From the NCBI RefSeq assembly GCF_024721155.1, contig NZ_JAHVAP010000005.1, positions 1 to 64,000 of the forward strand: a stretch of 64,000 nucleotides of DNA, given 5' to 3'. The DNA is from Mucilaginibacter phenanthrenivorans (lineage in GTDB: Bacteria > Bacteroidota > Bacteroidia > Sphingobacteriales > Sphingobacteriaceae). This document shows positions 1 to 10,949 of the stretch, in pieces. Within the stretch, counting starts at the first letter, position 1, and every line of letters starts with the position of its first letter. The notes under the pieces are model-generated. The model was not told the DNA's origin, ran no database searches, and worked only from the letters and a program-made list of their open reading frames with translations. A program made the translations under genes and the position numbers.

Positions 1-54
1 TTAGTCTTAAGTCATTGCTGACTATGGACTATTGACCATCGACTATGGACTCAT
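1..54. repeat. AGTCNNN heptad repeat, left arm cut by window edge
   Basis: Seven-base words run without a break in the spacer beyond the 23S 3' end: AGTCTTA at 3-9 and AGTCATT at 10-16, then GACTATG, GACTATT, GACCATC, GACTATG and GACTCAT at 20-54. The AGTC words are followed by GACT words, so the two halves are inverted and could pair. The same design and dialect occur at 3284-3354 and 38576-38655. Function unknown. Confidence 0.7.
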
Positions 55-66
55 TCATTACCTGCT

Positions 67-2947
<2,881 letters not shown>

Positions 2948-2998
2948 CTACCATTGCCGCCTTTTGCTCGGCACGGTATGCTTTTTGATTTCTATCGC

Positions 2999-3032
2999 GT
3001 TCATTGGTTCACTCGTTCATTGGTTCATTGGT
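2999..3032. repeat. Octad repeat GTTCATTG in rRNA spacer
   Basis: Four consecutive 8-bp words lie just upstream of the 23S 5' end on the transcribed minus strand: GTTCATTG, GTTCACTC, GTTCATTG and GTTCATTG at 2999-3030. This is the same kind of short-period word repeat seen elsewhere in the window, with a dialect of its own. Confidence 0.7.
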
Positions 3033-3124
3033 ATTGCTACCTCTTTACCTTTAATCTTCGTAAACTTCTGAAGCCTCAATAGTCCTCTATTGTTGTCTTC
3101 TCTTTCAATTTACTTCTTCCAATA

Positions 3125-3135
3125 TGTCAAAGAAC
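3125..3135 (-). promoter_or_regulatory. boxA-like antitermination site in rRNA spacer
   Basis: On the minus strand this reads GTTCTTTGACA, close to the bacterial boxA consensus (TGCTCTTTAACA) bound by NusB/NusE. It lies between tRNA-Ala and 23S, where a second boxA is usual. Assignment is by sequence similarity and position only. Confidence 0.5.
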
Positions 3136-3137
3136 GT

Positions 3138-3158
3138 GGCCCCAACCCCTAAAGGGGC
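3138..3158 (-). repeat. GC-rich palindromic (REP-like) element, copy 1
   Basis: On the minus strand this reads GCCCCTTTAGGGGTTGGGGC, the same plan as the elements near 8150, 8248, 16518, 45237 and 45326: a CCCCTTTAGGGG palindrome followed by a second G run. It sits in the transcribed 23S-tRNA spacer next to the boxA-like site and is slightly shorter than the others. Confidence 0.6.
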
Positions 3159-3201
3159 TTTTGCATTATATCCTATCCCTTTCAGGAAACGGAGGGCATG
3201 G

Positions 3202-3275
3202 TGGAGAATAACGGATTCGAACCGTTGACCCCCTGCGTGCAAGGCAGGTGCTCTAGCCAGCTGAGCTAATCCCCC
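3202..3275 (-). tRNA. tRNA-Ala (anticodon TGC)
   Basis: The minus-strand 74-mer begins GGGGGATTAGCTCAGC and ends with discriminator A after ATTCTCC. The acceptor arms pair over seven positions, with two G-T pairs. The anticodon stem-loop CCTGC-CTTGCAC-GCAGG gives anticodon TGC, and a GGTTCGAATCC T-loop is present. CCA is not encoded. It lies between tRNA-Ile and 23S, the usual spacer position. Confidence 0.96.
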
Positions 3276-3283
3276 TAAAAATG

Positions 3284-3354
3284 AGTCTCTAGTCCTGAGT
3301 ATTTAGTCTTAAGTCTTTCGACTCTAAACTTCTGATTCCAGACTTATGACTGCC
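3284..3354. repeat. AGTCNNN heptad hairpin between tRNA-Ala and tRNA-Ile
   Basis: Five contiguous heptads (AGTCTCT, AGTCCTG, AGTATTT, AGTCTTA, AGTCTTT at 3284-3318) are followed after one base by five complementary-type heptads (GACTCTA, AACTTCT, GATTCCA, GACTTAT, GACTGCC at 3320-3354). Only the AGTC/GACT tetrads are conserved; the other three bases vary. The arms could pair four bases in every seven around the loop between AGTC and GACT. It lies in transcribed rRNA spacer. Confidence 0.8.
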
Positions 3355-3361
3355 TTTATAG

Positions 3362-3436
3362 TAGTCCCGAGCAGATTTGAACTGCTGACCCCTACATTAT
3401 CAGTGTAGTGCTCTAACCAAGCTGAGCTACAGGACT
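3362..3436 (-). tRNA. tRNA-Ile (anticodon GAT)
   Basis: The minus strand begins AGTCCTGTAGCTCAGC and closes with CGGGACT plus discriminator A, giving a seven-pair acceptor stem. The anticodon arm CTACA-CTGATAA-TGTAG gives anticodon GAT. CCA is not encoded. It is the first tRNA in the 16S-23S spacer, the usual Ile-Ala arrangement. Confidence 0.96.
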
Positions 3437-3443
3437 GTTTGTT

Positions 3444-3509
3444 ATTTCGGATTTCAGATCTTCGATTTCGGATTTAACAATCGTTTTCTCGTAAATCGTA
3501 AACCGTAAT
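3444..3509. repeat. TTCGGAT / TCGTAAA heptad repeats in 16S-tRNA spacer
   Basis: Words ATTTCGG, ATTTCAG, ATCTTCG, ATTTCGG and ATTTAAC run at 3444-3478. They are followed by TCGTAAA, TCGTAAA and CCGTAAT at 3489-3509, whose reverse complement (ATTACGG, TTTACGA) resembles the first arm. The dialect matches the arms around the VOC gene at 60.6 and 61.4 kb. Confidence 0.65.
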
Positions 3510-3589
3510 TTCTTACAATCTCGTCTCCCAGATGTGCTGAGCCTAACTAATGGCTTCATCTTTTGGGTTTTCCTTTTGTTTCGTTGTAA

Positions 3590-3629
3590 TTAGTGATGGA
3601 CTGATTTAGTGAATTAGTGATTGATCTAG
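3590..3629. repeat. AGTGANNN octad repeat in rRNA spacer
   Basis: Five 8-bp words run in register: TTAGTGAT, GGACTGAT, TTAGTGAA, TTAGTGAT and TGATCTAG. The reverse complement of the arm at 40420-40456, next to groES, has almost the same words in the same order, so this is a dispersed repeat as well as a local one. Confidence 0.7.
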
Positions 3630-3749
3630 TTTTTCAACCTTTTCAACTACTACAACACTTTTAACCACTCCAACTAATATATAAGTAACTGGTCATGTAG
3701 ATAACAGCTTCGCTGCTATGAATTTGAGAGAGTTTTTGTGGATACTGCT

Positions 3750-5272
<1,523 letters not shown>

Positions 5273-5580
5273 TGTAAAATGTTTTGTTTGTTCACTGACC
5301 CTATTATTAATAATAGAATCTGTAAAATTATGTGACCGGTAGTTTCTAATTCATGAATCACTTCATTCATCTTCGCTGATCCGTTCACTGTGTATCTTTA
5401 TACAGTATCCCTTTTCTCTCTATATCATAACCGCTTTGTCTTTCGACTCCCGCTGTTACGCTACATGATTATCCAGTATCTTATAAGAACTTGACGCCTT
5501 TCTGTCTCAGTCAGGCTATATGTTTTAACACATTTTACTGTGTTTAACTTTTCAATTGTTAAGCCGGAAATCGCTTCCGA
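5273..5580 (-). other. rRNA operon leader, no gene
   Basis: This is the transcribed leader between the promoters and 16S. No open reading frame of interest is seen. A minus-strand GTTCTTATAAGATAC tract near 5475-5495 may take part in processing or antitermination, but I cannot identify a clear boxA here. Confidence 0.5.
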
Positions 5581-5616
5581 AACTCTTTGTTTTTTTGCCC
5601 CCTTGTTTTGGGACTG

Positions 5617-5647
5617 CAAAGGTATGAACCTTTTTTAAACTTGCAAA
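5617..5647 (-). promoter_or_regulatory. rRNA operon promoter, proximal copy
   Basis: On the minus strand TTTG (5644-5647), 19 bases, then TACCTTTG (5617-5624): an exact match to the Bacteroidota sigma-A consensus TTTG-N19-TAnnTTTG. It is the copy nearest 16S. Confidence 0.85.
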
Positions 5648-5703
5648 CTTTATTTTTTTTTATTTTTAACTCTTTGTTTTTTTGCCCCCTTGTTTTGGGA
5701 CTG

Positions 5704-5734
5704 CAAAGGTATGAACCTTTTTTAAACTTGCAAA
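5704..5734 (-). promoter_or_regulatory. rRNA operon promoter, middle copy
   Basis: TTTG (5731-5734), 19 bases, TACCTTTG (5704-5711) on the minus strand. It is identical to the proximal promoter because it lies in the second unit of the 87-bp tandem duplication. Confidence 0.85.
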
Positions 5735-5808
5735 CTTTATTTTTTTTTATTTTTTGTTTGCCTTATTTCCCGTCCCCTATCCTCTTTATCTTCCTCCGTA
5801 ACGGGCTG

Positions 5809-5839
5809 CAAAGGTACGTTTCATTTTCATTCCTGCAAA
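5809..5839 (-). promoter_or_regulatory. rRNA operon promoter, distal copy
   Basis: TTTG (5836-5839), 19 bases, TACCTTTG (5809-5816) on the minus strand, followed by CAG as in the other two. Its spacer sequence differs, so it is a related but not duplicated promoter. Three tandem promoters fit the high output needed for rRNA. Confidence 0.8.
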
Positions 5840-6059
5840 TACTTTGTGCGAAAAAAGCACAGTGTAGTTGTAACACTTTGAAAATAAGCGAGAAAAATTT
5901 ATGCGCAGGGGTTGGCCAATAGTGAGTATCGAGTGGGAGCGCATAACTATCCCTGTAATTTTGTAGGATATTTTATATAAGCAGGTAATTTTACCCATAT
6001 AAAAATCAATATAAATTCTTCTACCTTTAATTATACATATATATAATACATCAAAAAAC

Positions 6060-6593
6060 ATGGAAAATGCCGGCAACAACTACCTATCAAGCATCAAAAA
6101 GCAATTCCGTTATTACCAATCAGTAGGCGATCGTGCTATTGCGCAGGTTAGCGAAGAGCAAATGCACTGGCAATACAACCCGGAATCAAACAGTATTGCC
6201 ATTATAATAAAGCATATAGCCGGGAACTCCATTTCGCGCTGGACCGATTTCCTGACCAGCGACGGCGAAAAGGAATGGCGTAACCGCGACGAAGAGTTTG
6301 AAGATCCCGCATCATCCAAAGAAGAACTTATCGCATTATGGAACAAAGGGTGGAAATGCATGTATGACGCCATCGATCCGCTTACTGACGACGACTTACT
6401 ATATACTATATATATACGTAACGAGGCGCATACCGTAATTGAGGCTATCAACCGCCAACTGGCGCATGTCCCATACCACATCGGACAGATCGTATTTATC
6501 GCCAAGATGGTTTCCGGAGAAAATTGGAATTCGTTAACCATCCCCAAAGGACAATCGAAGGCATTTAATCTTCAAAAAGTTCATAGATCATAG
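6060..6593 (+). CDS. DinB-like protein (DUF1572 type)
   Basis: This is a 177-residue soluble protein predicted to be a four-helix DinB-fold protein of the DUF1572 kind. Visible family marks are the early HWQYNPESNSIAIIIKH stretch (about 32-48), which holds the first candidate metal ligand, and the late LAHVPYHIGQIVFIAKM helix (about 142-158) with two more histidines. DinB-fold proteins bind a divalent metal and include thiol-dependent transferases and hydrolases; the substrate here is unknown. It starts about 220 bp from the distal rRNA promoter, in the opposite direction. The stop codon TAG lies inside a heptad repeat arm (6578-6605). Confidence 0.8.
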   Translation: MENAGNNYLSSIKKQFRYYQSVGDRAIAQVSEEQMHWQYNPESNSIAIIIKHIAGNSISRWTDFLTSDGEKEWRNRDEEFEDPASSKEELIALWNKGWKCMYDAIDPLTDDDLLYTIYIRNEAHTVIEAINRQLAHVPYHIGQIVFIAKMVSGENWNSLTIPKGQSKAFNLQKVHRS

Positions 6594-6690
6594 TTCATGG
6601 TTCAAAGTAGCGCAACGCCGGCTGGTAACAACGGCAGAAAACTGAGTTTGATTTCTTCCGCCATGAACTATGAACCATCAACCATGAACT
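6578..6690. repeat. RGTTCAT heptad inverted pair
   Basis: The left arm AGTTCAT, AGATCAT, AGTTCAT, GGTTCAA (6578-6605) and the right arm ATGAACT, ATGAACC, ATCAACC, ATGAACT (6663-6690) are inverted copies built from the same word, separated by about 57 bases. The left arm contains the last codons and the stop of the DinB-like gene. The same dialect recurs at 23931-23958. Confidence 0.75.
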
Positions 6691-6828
6691 CCACTTCCCT
6701 GTTAAAAGATGTTAAATCATACCTATATATATACATAGGGTAAAACAAGCGTTATATATTAGCAGCAAATTAACTCCCACGCAATTGGGAGTGCGTGTTA
6801 TTGGCGTAAAACCATATAAAATAAATAA

Positions 6829-6859
6829 TTGACTGATTTATAATATTCAACTATCTTTG
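6829..6859 (+). promoter_or_regulatory. bamD promoter, near-leaderless
   Basis: TTG (6829-6831), 20 bases, then TATCTTTG (6852-6859): a full match to the Bacteroidota consensus. The -7 element ends only four bases before the bamD ATG at 6864, so transcription should start at or within a few bases of the start codon. Confidence 0.8.
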
Positions 6860-6863
6860 CAAA

Positions 6864-7793
6864 ATGTTTAAAAAACAACTAACGTTATTGGCCTGTGTAA
6901 TTGCTGTACTACTTATTACATTAGGCAGTTGTAAAAGTAAATATGAAAAACTGAAGGCCAGTAACGATAATGCCAAAAAGTACTCTGAAGCTATTAAGCT
7001 ATATAATAAAAGAGAGTATACCAAGGCGTTAGGTTTATTTGATGACCTGGTAACGCGTTACCGCGGGCACGAAGGTGCTGAGGACCTGTTCTATTATAAC
7101 GCTTATGCGAATTATAAACTAAAGGATTACACTGCTGCAGGCTATCACTTTAAATCATTTGCCGATACTTATCCATCAAGCCCAAGAGCTGAGGAGTGCC
7201 GATTTATGTATGCCTATTGCTTGTATCTTGATTCGCCGATATATTCACTCGACCAGGCTAATACCAGCAAGGCGATAGATGGTTTACAACTTTTTATAAA
7301 TCTTTATCCAAAAAGCGATCGTGTTGCGGAGGCCAGCAAACTGATCCAAACATTACGTGATAAACTTGAAAGCAAAGCCTATGCAAATGCAAAGCTTTAC
7401 TTAACGATTGGCGACTTCCAGGCTGCTGTAATCGCATTTGGAAATACGTTGCGTGATTACCCTGATACCAAGTATGCAGAAGAGCTTGAATACTTAACCA
7501 TCGAGGCTCAATATAAGTATGCTAAAAACAGCCGCGTAGATTTCCAGGAAGACCGTTATACCCTGGCAATTACCTGGGCTGATCAGTTTACTGAAAAATA
7601 CCCGACCAGCAGATTTTTAAAGGAAACTGCTGTTTATAAAAAATACTCCCAGGATGAAATGGCCCAAAGCAAAAGGTTATTGGCTGAAGCAATGGTGAAC
7701 CCAAGATTGGCTAAGAAAATAGCTGCGAAGGACACCGTGAAAGCCAGGCCGTCATCTGAAAAAGGAAACGACGATAAAAAGATCCCAAATTAA
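6864..7793 (+). CDS. bamD: Outer membrane assembly lipoprotein BamD
   Basis: This 309-residue lipoprotein belongs to the BAM complex, which inserts beta-barrel proteins into the outer membrane. A signal peptide runs to the lipobox LGSC (acylated Cys 23). TPR-like helical repeats follow from about residue 38, including YNKREYTKALGLFDDLV and repeated AxxxLGxF/YPxS patterns. The C-terminal 30 residues are charged and probably disordered. The start fits the signal peptide exactly. It heads the bamD-rpoZ-coaBC-porD block common in Bacteroidota, and rpoZ follows after 7 bp. Confidence 0.93.
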   Translation: MFKKQLTLLACVIAVLLITLGSCKSKYEKLKASNDNAKKYSEAIKLYNKREYTKALGLFDDLVTRYRGHEGAEDLFYYNAYANYKLKDYTAAGYHFKSFADTYPSSPRAEECRFMYAYCLYLDSPIYSLDQANTSKAIDGLQLFINLYPKSDRVAEASKLIQTLRDKLESKAYANAKLYLTIGDFQAAVIAFGNTLRDYPDTKYAEELEYLTIEAQYKYAKNSRVDFQEDRYTLAITWADQFTEKYPTSRFLKETAVYKKYSQDEMAQSKRLLAEAMVNPRLAKKIAAKDTVKARPSSEKGNDDKKIPN

Positions 7794-7800
7794 AAAAGAT

Positions 7801-8142
7801 ATGAGTAACGCTATTAACAATAACGCTAACAAACCTGCCGTAGCAAGCAGCACAGTAACCCGCGACTTACGCGAGTTAGATGTAAAAACCGACAACATTT
7901 ACGAATCGCTTGTAATTATGTCGAAAAGAGCTAACCAGATCTCGAACAACGTAAAGGAAGAATTGCACCAAAAGCTTTCTGAATTTGCTTCGTCGAACGA
8001 TAACCTGGAAGAAGTTTTTGAAAACCGTGAGCAAATTGAGATCTCTAAATATTACGAGAAGTTACCAAAACCATCATTGGTAGCTATCCAGGAATTTTTA
8101 GACGACAAAGTTTATTACCGCAATCCGGCTAAGGAACAATAG
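7801..8142 (+). CDS. rpoZ: RNA polymerase omega-like subunit
   Basis: This 113-residue protein is the divergent omega/Rpb6-type subunit found in Bacteroidota. After a low-complexity Asn/Ala start (about 1-20) it has the core helix NIYESLVIMSKRANQISNN (about 32-50), which should bind the RNA polymerase beta-prime subunit and help assembly. The C-terminal half (EQIEISKYYEKLPKPSLVA) is typical of the Bacteroidota version. It lies 7 bp after bamD, so it is probably co-transcribed and translated with it. A REP-like element begins directly after its stop codon. Confidence 0.87.
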   Translation: MSNAINNNANKPAVASSTVTRDLRELDVKTDNIYESLVIMSKRANQISNNVKEELHQKLSEFASSNDNLEEVFENREQIEISKYYEKLPKPSLVAIQEFLDDKVYYRNPAKEQ

Positions 8143-8166
8143 GCCCCCGGCCCCCTAAAGGGGGAG
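8143..8166 (-). repeat. GC-rich palindromic (REP-like) element, copy 2
   Basis: It starts at the base after the rpoZ stop codon. Read on the minus strand it has the CCCCCTTTAGGGGGCCGGGG core. With copy 3 (8236-8261) it forms an inverted pair around the rpoZ terminator. Confidence 0.8.
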
Positions 8167-8189
8167 CGAAGAGGCTTTTTAATAATATT

Positions 8190-8213
8190 AAACTCCCGTA
8201 CGGGAGTTTTTTT
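8190..8213 (+). terminator. Intrinsic terminator after rpoZ
   Basis: The perfect 20-base palindrome AAACTCCCGTACGGGAGTTT (8190-8209) runs into a T tract to 8213. It would end bamD-rpoZ transcripts between the two REP-like arms, so coaBC may need its own promoter or read-through. Confidence 0.8.
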
Positions 8214-8235
8214 GTTTAGTTTTGAATTTCAAAAA

Positions 8236-8261
8236 TTCCCCCTTTAGGGGGTTAGGGGGCT
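8236..8261 (+). repeat. GC-rich palindromic (REP-like) element, copy 3
   Basis: CCCCCTTTAGGGGGTTAGGG core on the plus strand. It ends one base before the coaBC start codon, so the G runs occupy the position of a ribosome-binding site. Confidence 0.8.
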
Positions 8262-8262
8262 T

Positions 8263-9453
8263 ATGAACATTGTTTTAGGCATTTGTGGTAGTATAGCGGC
8301 TTATAAATCGGCAACGCTGGTTAGGCTATTGGTTAAGGCCGGCGCAAACGTCAAAGTTGTGATGACTACCGATGCCACTAACTTTATTACTCCGCTAACA
8401 CTCTCTACCCTTTCTAAAAACCCGGTACTGGTGGATTATTTTATCCCTGAGACCGGCGAGTGGAACAACCATGTTGAACTAGGGCTTTGGGCCGATATAA
8501 TGCTGATTGCCCCCGCAAGCGCAAATACCCTGGCAAAAATGGCTAACGGGCTTTGCGATAATTTACTGATGGGTGTTTATCTTTCGGCCAAGTGCCCTGT
8601 GTATTTTGCCCCTGCTATGGACCTGGACATGTGGAAGCATACCGCCACCCAGGAGAACATCGATAAGCTGCAATCATTTGGTAATGTGTTGATCCCACCG
8701 GGCAGTGGTGAACTGGCTAGCGGGTTGCATGGCGAAGGGCGGATGGCTGAGCCTGAAGAGATAATTGCCTTTCTATCCGCAGAAATAAAAAAGAAACTTC
8801 CTTTAGCTGATAAAAAGGTGCTGGTTACTGCAGGCCCCACTTATGAGGCTATTGATCCCGTGCGTTTTATCGGCAACCATTCATCGGGAAAAATGGGCTT
8901 CGCTATTGCTGATGAACTTGCAAAGCTGGGCGCTGATGTAACGCTGATAGCAGGGCCATCGGCACAAATAAGTAAACAACTTGCTGTTAAACGTATAAAC
9001 GTTACATCTGCTGCTGAAATGCTGGATGCTTGTTTACAGAATTTTGAAGGATCGCAGGTTTGTGTGATGAGCGCCGCCGTGGCCGATTATACGCCGGTTA
9101 CAATCGCGCAGCAAAAAATAAAAAAGCAGGATGCCGATTTCAGCATCGACTTAAAGAAAACTACCGATATTTTAAGCAAGCTTGGCAGCCAGAAAAAGGC
9201 TGGACAAATATTGGTTGGCTTTGCACTGGAAACGGACAACGAAGAAATAAATGCAATAGACAAGCTACAGCGAAAAAATCTCGACTTTATTGTGCTAAAT
9301 TCGCTAAACGACGAGGGTGCGGGTTTTAAAAAGGACACGAATAAAATAACGATCATTGACCGCGATCTGCAAAAAACAGCCTACCCTGTTAAAAGCAAGG
9401 ACGAAGTTGCTCTTGATATCTGTAATAAAATTATAGCGCTATTAAATAAATGA
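8263..9453 (+). CDS. coaBC: CoaBC: phosphopantothenoylcysteine synthetase/decarboxylase
   Basis: This 396-residue bifunctional enzyme makes 4'-phosphopantetheine on the coenzyme A pathway. The CoaC half (about 1-180) is a flavoprotein with the GSIAAYKS phosphate/FMN loop (10-17), catalytic His 70 in NNHVELGLWAD, and PAMDLDMW (117-124), the Bacteroidota form of the PxMNxxMW motif. The CoaB half (about 185-396) has the GPTYEAIDPVRFIGNHSSG CTP-binding stretch and a Lys-rich QQKIKK loop. The ATG directly follows a REP-like element. Its stop overlaps the porD start (ATGA), which suggests translational coupling. Confidence 0.95.
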   Translation: MNIVLGICGSIAAYKSATLVRLLVKAGANVKVVMTTDATNFITPLTLSTLSKNPVLVDYFIPETGEWNNHVELGLWADIMLIAPASANTLAKMANGLCDNLLMGVYLSAKCPVYFAPAMDLDMWKHTATQENIDKLQSFGNVLIPPGSGELASGLHGEGRMAEPEEIIAFLSAEIKKKLPLADKKVLVTAGPTYEAIDPVRFIGNHSSGKMGFAIADELAKLGADVTLIAGPSAQISKQLAVKRINVTSAAEMLDACLQNFEGSQVCVMSAAVADYTPVTIAQQKIKKQDADFSIDLKKTTDILSKLGSQKKAGQILVGFALETDNEEINAIDKLQRKNLDFIVLNSLNDEGAGFKKDTNKITIIDRDLQKTAYPVKSKDEVALDICNKIIALLNK

Positions 9454-10343
9454 AGGCATTTGGCATTTATATCCTGTTAATCTGCCTCAGCCTTAAGGTT
9501 GCTGCGCAAGATTTAAATGCTCACGTGCAGGTTGTTTCCCCAAAAATACAATCAACCAATAAGCGGATCTTCCAGGCACTTGAAACTGCCATGAAAGACT
9601 TTCTAAATGGACGCAAATGGAGTGCAGATGTTATTTTACCACAGGAAAGGATTGAATGTAACTTTATATTGAATATTACCACCTGGGATGGCAGCAGCAA
9701 CTTTGCCGGTGAACTGCAGGTGCAATCGTCGCGACCGGTATACGGATCAACCTATACTTCAACCCTGCTGAATGTAAACGATAAGGATATTGATTTCACC
9801 TATACCGAAGGGCAAAGCATTGATTTTACAGATCAAAATTTTCAAAGCAATTTGGCATCCCTGATGGCCTTTTATGCTTATGTAGTTGTGGGTATGGATT
9901 ATGATTCGTTCTCAAGGCTTGGCGGTTCGGCTTACTTTGCTGCCGCCCAAAACGTGGCAACCAATGCGCAAACATCATCAAGTAAGGGCTGGAAGGCATT
10001 TGACGGTAATAACAACCGCTATTGGCTCTCTGAAAATCTGAACAATAAGCTATATCAACCGCTCCGAAGCTTTGTTTATGATTACCACCGCAATGGGCTC
10101 GACCTGATGTCTGATAATCCGGGCAAGGGCCGCAAAGCAATCTCGGCGATTCTCCCCGTTCTCTCACAGGTCGACAGGCAGCGCCTCGGTGCCATGTTCC
10201 CGCTCGTCTTTTTCACTGCTAAAAGCGACGAATTCGTTTCTATCTTCGCCAAAACTGATCCGCAGGATAGAGTGGCGGCCATGAACATCCTAAGCCAGGC
10301 CGATCCGGCCAATGGGCTGAAGTACCAGACGCTGCAGAAATAA
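9450..10343 (+). CDS. porD: PorD-like type IX secretion protein (DUF4835)
   Basis: This 297-residue exported protein has an N-terminal signal peptide ending near VAAQ (about 17-20). The DUF4835 family includes Porphyromonas PorD, reported to be needed for type IX secretion, although its exact role is unclear. Family marks include the early VQVVSPKIQSTNKRIFQ stretch, a central FYAYVVVGMDYDSFS (about 141-155) and KGWKAFDGNNNRYWL (about 179-193). The start overlaps the coaBC stop by 4 bp. In many Bacteroidota recN follows; here a BlaI/BlaR1 cluster intervenes. SprA, another type IX component, is encoded at 50.3-57.3 kb. Confidence 0.82.
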   Translation: MKAFGIYILLICLSLKVAAQDLNAHVQVVSPKIQSTNKRIFQALETAMKDFLNGRKWSADVILPQERIECNFILNITTWDGSSNFAGELQVQSSRPVYGSTYTSTLLNVNDKDIDFTYTEGQSIDFTDQNFQSNLASLMAFYAYVVVGMDYDSFSRLGGSAYFAAAQNVATNAQTSSSKGWKAFDGNNNRYWLSENLNNKLYQPLRSFVYDYHRNGLDLMSDNPGKGRKAISAILPVLSQVDRQRLGAMFPLVFFTAKSDEFVSIFAKTDPQDRVAAMNILSQADPANGLKYQTLQK

Positions 10344-10462
10344 ACCGTTGATTTTTTTTATTACGCTGATTTCGTTGATTGGACTGTTTGTGGACTAAAC
10401 CGAAGCTTTCGATATAAGCTCTCAAAATCAGCGGAATCCTTTAATCAAAAAACATCAGCGAT
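10344..10462. repeat. CGCTGATTT nonad-type inverted arms after porD
   Basis: Words of the type CGTTGATTT / CGCTGATTT / CGTTGATTG begin directly after the porD stop. They reappear inverted at about 10425-10462 (AATCAGCGG, AATCCTTT, AATCAAAA, ATCAGCG). This is a degenerate short-word inverted pair like others in the window, with its own dialect. Confidence 0.55.
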
Positions 10463-10514
10463 TGCAACATTCCCCCCTCCCCGTGCGTCTTTTTAAAAAA
10501 AAGTTTATAAATAA

Positions 10515-10563
10515 TTTGCAAATACGAAATCTATCGTACATCTTTGTACGAAGAAATTCGTAT
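10515..10563 (+). promoter_or_regulatory. Promoter with nested dyad operator for the BlaI-like repressor
   Basis: TTTG (10515-10518), 20 bases and CATCTTTG (10539-10546) form a near-consensus promoter. Over it lie two inverted repeats sharing one axis at 10542.5: inner TCGTAC-6-GTACGA (10534-10551) and outer ATACGAA/TTCGTAT (10522-10528, 10557-10563). BlaI/MecI repressors bind dyads with TACA/TGTA half-sites; the GTAC cores here fit a diverged version. Autoregulation of the downstream genes is inferred. Confidence 0.75.
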
Positions 10564-10574
10564 AACTATTTAAA

Positions 10575-10949
10575 ATGGAAATTAAACCAACAGAAAGCGA
10601 GCTGGAGATACTACAGGTGATCTGGAAAAAGGGTCAGTGTACTGTACGTGATGTGCATGAGGAATTGTCGAAAAACAAGGATGCCGGCTATACTACTACC
10701 CTAAAATTAATGCAGATAATGCACGACAAGGGATTGGTGGAACGCGACACCACCTCCAAAACGCATTTATACAAATCGCTGATAACCCGCGAACAAGCGC
10801 AGCAAACAGCACTTGATAAAATCATCTCGACCGTGTTTAAAGGCTCAACGTCCGATCTGGTGATCCAGGCGCTTGGTCATCACCGGGCATCAAAGGATGA
10901 GATAGACGCGATAAAGGATTATTTGAAGCAGTTTGAAGGTAGAGGCTAG
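10575..10949 (+). CDS. BlaI/MecI-family transcriptional repressor
   Basis: This 124-residue winged-helix repressor is typical in length. The N-terminal half carries the wHTH (EILQVIWKKGQCTVRDVHEEL, then the recognition helix near AGYTTTLKLMQIMHDKGLVERD), and the C-terminal half the dimerisation helices. Relatives are inactivated by cleavage when a BlaR1-type membrane protease is triggered. A nested dyad lies over its promoter. Two BlaR1-like genes follow, the first after 116 bp of inverted heptad repeats. The trigger need not be a beta-lactam: no beta-lactamase gene is nearby and the BlaR1 proteins lack the penicillin sensor. The TAG stop lies inside the repeat arm. Confidence 0.9.
   Translation: MEIKPTESELEILQVIWKKGQCTVRDVHEELSKNKDAGYTTTLKLMQIMHDKGLVERDTTSKTHLYKSLITREQAQQTALDKIISTVFKGSTSDLVIQALGHHRASKDEIDAIKDYLKQFEGRG

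Larger units (their letters stand above)
5581..5754. repeat. 87-bp perfect tandem duplication carrying rRNA promoters
   Basis: Bases 5581-5667 and 5668-5754 are two adjacent copies of one 87-bp unit with no difference that I can see. Each contains a complete Bacteroidota promoter on the minus strand, so the duplication doubled a promoter. A spurious open reading frame across it encodes the repeat twice. Confidence 0.9.

Noticed and set aside
3282..3640. Extra tRNA or small RNA genes in the rRNA spacer
   Set aside because: Only two cloverleafs fold; the rest is word repeats.
5587..5922. 111-residue frame with a duplicated FFCPLVLGLQRYEPF motif
   Set aside because: The protein repeat only mirrors the 87-bp promoter duplication on the other strand's control region; no start signal and very AT-rich.
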